Source: Panagrolaimus kolymaensis (Eukaryota; Nematoda; Chromadorea; Rhabditida; Panagrolaimidae). From it: 64,000 nt of DNA. Shown one piece after another: positions 60,971 to 64,000 of this stretch (position 1 is the first letter of the stretch; each line of letters opens with the position of its first letter). The notes under the pieces were generated by a model that was not told the origin of the DNA, made no database searches, and was given only the letters and a program-made list of their open reading frames with translations. The position numbers and the translations under genes are program-made. The stretch is taken from the NCBI GenBank assembly GCA_028622995.1, contig JAJQJQ010000039.1, positions 2,356,001 through 2,420,000 on the forward strand, read 5' to 3'.

Positions 60971-62039
60971 TCAGTCACTTGAGTCAACCTTTTTTTAGTT
61001 TTTTTTCTTCAGAAGTCTCCATCCAAAAGGTTTATGCCAAGTAAAAGAAAAAACAAAAGAGAGATTTGAATAGGAAAAAAGGTCTTCAAAATTCAATTTT
61101 AGAAACAATTTTTTTTCTACTAAAATTTTTTCAAGCAAAAAAGAGACTTTAGTTTTTTCTTCGCTCAAAAAATGTTCGAAGTTCGAACATACGAAGTTTG
61201 CATAAACGAAATCGGATACTTTCATTCGAAAGTGTGAGCAAGAAGTCATGCCAAATTTTTATTTTTTTGCAGGAAAATTAAAGAATTATTTAATGCAAAC
61301 TTTTTTTTCACACTTATGAACGAGTGAATGAAGAACAAGAAAAAAAGACAGATGTGATGATTAAAACAAATTAAAGGGGCTTTAAAAGTGATGAGTATTT
61401 TTAGGAATCATTGAAAATATTGTTACATATTTTTTCGAGAGACAAAAAAATGCACTTGAACCAAGAAAAAGCAGAGGAAGAAGAAAAGCTTTAAAAAAAA
61501 CTTTGAATAGATTTTTGAATAAAAAAATAAAATAAATGGCAACAGCTAAAAAAAGAAGATGGGGATGGTAAAGAACGGCTCAATTAGCTTTCGACGACGA
61601 CAATATTTTTTTTTGTTAAGAAACAAAAAACACAAAAAGATGGGAGAATGAAAAAAAATGCCATCGATGTTTAAGAGAATGAATTGAATAGATTTGGATT
61701 CCTAAGTTTAGAAGAAAGAAAATAAAAACAAGGTCTTGTGGCTGTTCGTGTTTTCGAGAGAGATAAAAGTAATAAGGTAAAAAAACTAGATTTAACTTTT
61801 TTAAACTTTAAAATAAATTTGAAAAGAAAAATAGACTTTCGTCTTTGATACTCTTTTTATTTGTAATTTTGAAAGCTAAAAACTTTGATCATTTTTAAAT
61901 TGCAGAAACAATCACGTAATCACAAATTGTCTCAAGGGAAAATGGGTTTTTTTTTCTGGAATAAAAAAACATTCGGTTTAAATGGAATTTTTTTAAATGT
62001 GTTTTTTCAAAGATGAAAGTAAAAGGAGAATTATTTTAC

Positions 62040-62146
62040 TGAGACATGTGGTCGAAAATGAAAATTTTTTCAGGTTGGTGTATAATTTTAGAATTAGTTG
62101 ACAAAGACATGTAAATTAAACATAGAACTATTGCATTAAGCCTCAT
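62040..62146 (-). CDS. Weak candidate: signal-peptide-like first exon
   Basis: From ATG 62146 the frame reads MRLNAIVLCLIYMSLSTNSK and continues to a possible donor CTCA-GTAAAA at 62039. A short hydrophobic core near the start resembles a signal peptide. No following exon was found, so this may be chance. Confidence 0.2.
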
Positions 62147-62147
62147 C

Positions 62148-62230
62148 GTGTTGGTTAAAAATTTCCAATATGAGACGACGACAATGCGTTTAACAAAACA
62201 CATAAATATTTGATATTTTTTAACCAACAC
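62148..62230. repeat. Small foldback (GTGTTGGTTAAAAA inverted repeat)
   Basis: GTGTTGGTTAAAAA at 62148-62161 is inverted as TTTTTAACCAACAC at 62217-62230. The arms match perfectly over 14 bases with a loop of about 55 bases. Confidence 0.6.
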
Positions 62231-63230
62231 CCGAACAACTATATATTACTTTATCTCAAAATAAATTTCATAAATGAAGACATTCATTTATAAAAAGCAA
62301 AGCAAGCATCTCTTAAAAAAAACAACTGAGTAAAGAAGGAAAAAGAAATTCATAATATGCGACAATTAAATCATAGGCTTTGCTTTTTAAATTAAATGCA
62401 TCAACAAAAAAAGGAAAAGAAAATTATTTATACTTTTGAGATAAAAAGATGAAATTAAAAAATGATCTATGTTAATGATTTTAAAAAAAAAAAGTGGCAT
62501 TATTTATTATGAGAATTTTATTTTTTGATAAAGTTTGAAGTTTTAATTTCTTCTATCTTCTTCGAAACTTGGGAACTTGGAGAAAAAAAAATGAAGATGA
62601 ACTTCAAACAAAATTTTTGTCACTTGCTTTTCTTATTTACTGCTTTTTTTCTAAAAAGAGCATTCATAAGATATTAACTCTTCTTCTTTTTTTTCGAAGA
62701 ACAAAAATTTTGCGATATAAAGAAAAAAGGTTTTAAACGACTAAAAATTATTTAGCAACAATGTCTTTGCAAAAAGTAAAAAACGTCAAATTTTGTTAAA
62801 AATCTTTAGCAATTTTTGAAACTTTTATATAGCCTTTTTTTTGTTTTTAAAATTGAATAATTAGTAGGCACAATTTGTCGTCATCAGCTATAAGAGAAAG
62901 AAAGATTAACTGGAAAGCAAGAATACAAAACATTTTTTGGATGTGTGGTAGCAATTATCGCACGTGCTTCATTATGCGTTGAAAAGCATAAAAAAGCTTC
63001 AAAATTTGCAAATATTTAAGAATTATCGTAAACCATGAACTTTCATTCCAAAAAAAAAATGAAGAAATTTGGTTAAAAAAATACACCATTTTTGTTGTCG
63101 TAAAACCTTATACACCAACCAGGAATTAAAATTCAACAAAATATTATTATGGCTCCCAAGCAACCTTTTTTTTTGCTAGCATCAAAGCATCAAATCCCTA
63201 TGTAAATATGTTAATTTCGTAAAATGTTAA

Positions 63231-63453
63231 AGGGAGTGTCTCAGGCGATGGCAGGAATTCCTTACGACGGCTCCCTTTGTTTTTGCTTACGAAACATTTC
63301 GAAATGCTTTTCGTGGAAGGAAATTTTTTTACAAATAGCTACAAAAAGCTTCAAACTTTTTGTAGCACTTTGGAAGGCTTTGAGACAGTGAAAAAACTTT
63401 CGGGCTAGGAACACCCGTCGTAAGGAATCCTGCCATCGCCTGAGACACTCCCT
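63231..63453. mobile_element. Short inverted-repeat element (223 bp) bounded by TTAA
   Basis: Terminal inverted repeats of about 40 bases begin AGGGAGTGTCTCAGGCGATG and extend through GGCAGGA(A)TTCCTTACGACGG, with one single-base length difference. TTAA flanks both sides (63227-63230 and 63454-63457), fitting a piggyBac-type TTAA duplication. A TA duplication of a Tc1/mariner-type element reads equally well. No coding capacity. The centre contains a perfect hairpin at 63338-63366. Confidence 0.8.
63338..63366. repeat. Central hairpin of the 223-bp element
   Basis: GCTACAAAAAG and CTTTTTGTAGC pair perfectly (11 bp) around a 7-base loop. Confidence 0.85.
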
Positions 63454-63457
63454 TTAA

Positions 63458-64000
63458 CAAACACCAAAAAAAGTGGACCTTTTCGAGCAAAAAGTGTGCC
63501 TTCACTTATTTGTTTTTTAGAGTCTCTCAATATTTCAATAAAGCAATTTTTTAAAACAATCAAAAAATGAATGTTAAAAAAAAGTTAGAAACACGGAAAA
63601 GTAACTTATGTTGTTGCCAAGAGAAAAAAATGAATAAAAAAATAATCTTTAAAAAAATAAAGATCATGTATGTAGGTTGAGGAGGATCATAATAATGATC
63701 AATTATCTTTTTTCGTCAAAAAGCTGTCAACTTTTGTCGCAACAAAACTTTGTGGGCTTCATCGTTGCAAACTTTCTTTTTCTAGTTAATTGAAAAAATT
63801 CTGTCTCAAATTACTCTTAAAAAAAGTTTTTTCTGAAGGCGAGACAATCAACACAAAAAAACAGCTTTGATTGTCACCTACCTTTGTTTTAAACGAATGA
63901 CTTTTCCTGCAAAAAAAGTAATTTGCAAATTTGCTAAAAGTACACAAAAAAAGAAAATTGATCTTCAAATATGTCTCTCTCTCATAAAGTTTTTAGTTGT
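63458..64000. other. AT-rich right end of the window
   Basis: No gene or repeat recognised beyond homopolymer runs. Confidence 0.5.

Larger units (their letters stand above)
60971..63226. other. AT-rich stretch between two short inverted-repeat elements
   Basis: No gene recognised apart from a weak candidate first exon at 62146-62040. A small foldback lies at 62148-62230. Confidence 0.4.

Noticed and set aside
62070..63127. GGTTGGTGTATAA inverted about 1 kb apart (near 62073 and 63111), a possible element end pair
   Set aside because: A 13-base inverted match is expected by chance in a window of this size and no matching target duplication was seen.

Overview
The window is nuclear DNA of a small-intron, AT-rich animal. 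Genes are split by introns of mostly 45-60 bases with TTTTCAG or TTTTAG acceptors. Long gene-poor stretches are packed with A and T runs. Gene content (an acetylcholinesterase with a tryptophan-rich tetramerisation tail, a glutamate/glycine-type anion channel, a MOLO1-like membrane protein, short introns) fits a nematode best. The tailed acetylcholinesterase argues against an insect. The species cannot be named from this sequence.

Left part, 1-22 kb: mobile-element rich and gene poor. A Helitron Rep/helicase gene on the minus strand runs off the left edge (open from 2571 to 1). A second, complete Helitron (protein 11214-15599, 3' hairpin and CTAG terminus at 15827) lies on the plus strand. 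Between them are three well-formed exons of an unrecognised minus-strand gene with two alternative first exons. A five-exon minus-strand gene for a type I membrane protein (19138-22226) follows.

Middle part, 22.7-56.9 kb: gene dense. In order: APC8/CDC23 (-), an acidic unknown (+), EDEM3 (-), a glutamine-rich protein (-), mitochondrial GluRS (-), phosphatidylserine synthase (-), an unknown (-), UDP-glucuronate decarboxylase (-), ESF1 (-), cytosolic MetRS (-), RBMX2/Ist3 (+), acetylcholinesterase (-), coatomer epsilon (+) and a Cys-loop anion channel subunit (-). MetRS through EDEM3 are eight consecutive minus-strand genes separated by about 320-620 bases. The genes are mainly housekeeping (ER quality control, translation, lipid, Golgi and ribosome biogenesis) plus two cholinergic or synaptic genes.

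Right part, 56.9-64 kb: no convincing gene, but two short inverted-repeat elements, one with a perfect 8-bp target duplication and one bounded by TTAA.

Most striking observations: a 1061-bp hAT element with a perfect 8-bp target duplication sits inside the coding exon of the glutamine-rich gene, and removing it with one target copy restores an exact 314-codon frame; EDEM3 has two in-phase alternative 3' ends, one giving a protease-associated domain and one giving a transmembrane anchor; the unknown gene on the left has two phase-matched alternative first exons. I found no tRNA, rRNA or CRISPR array.
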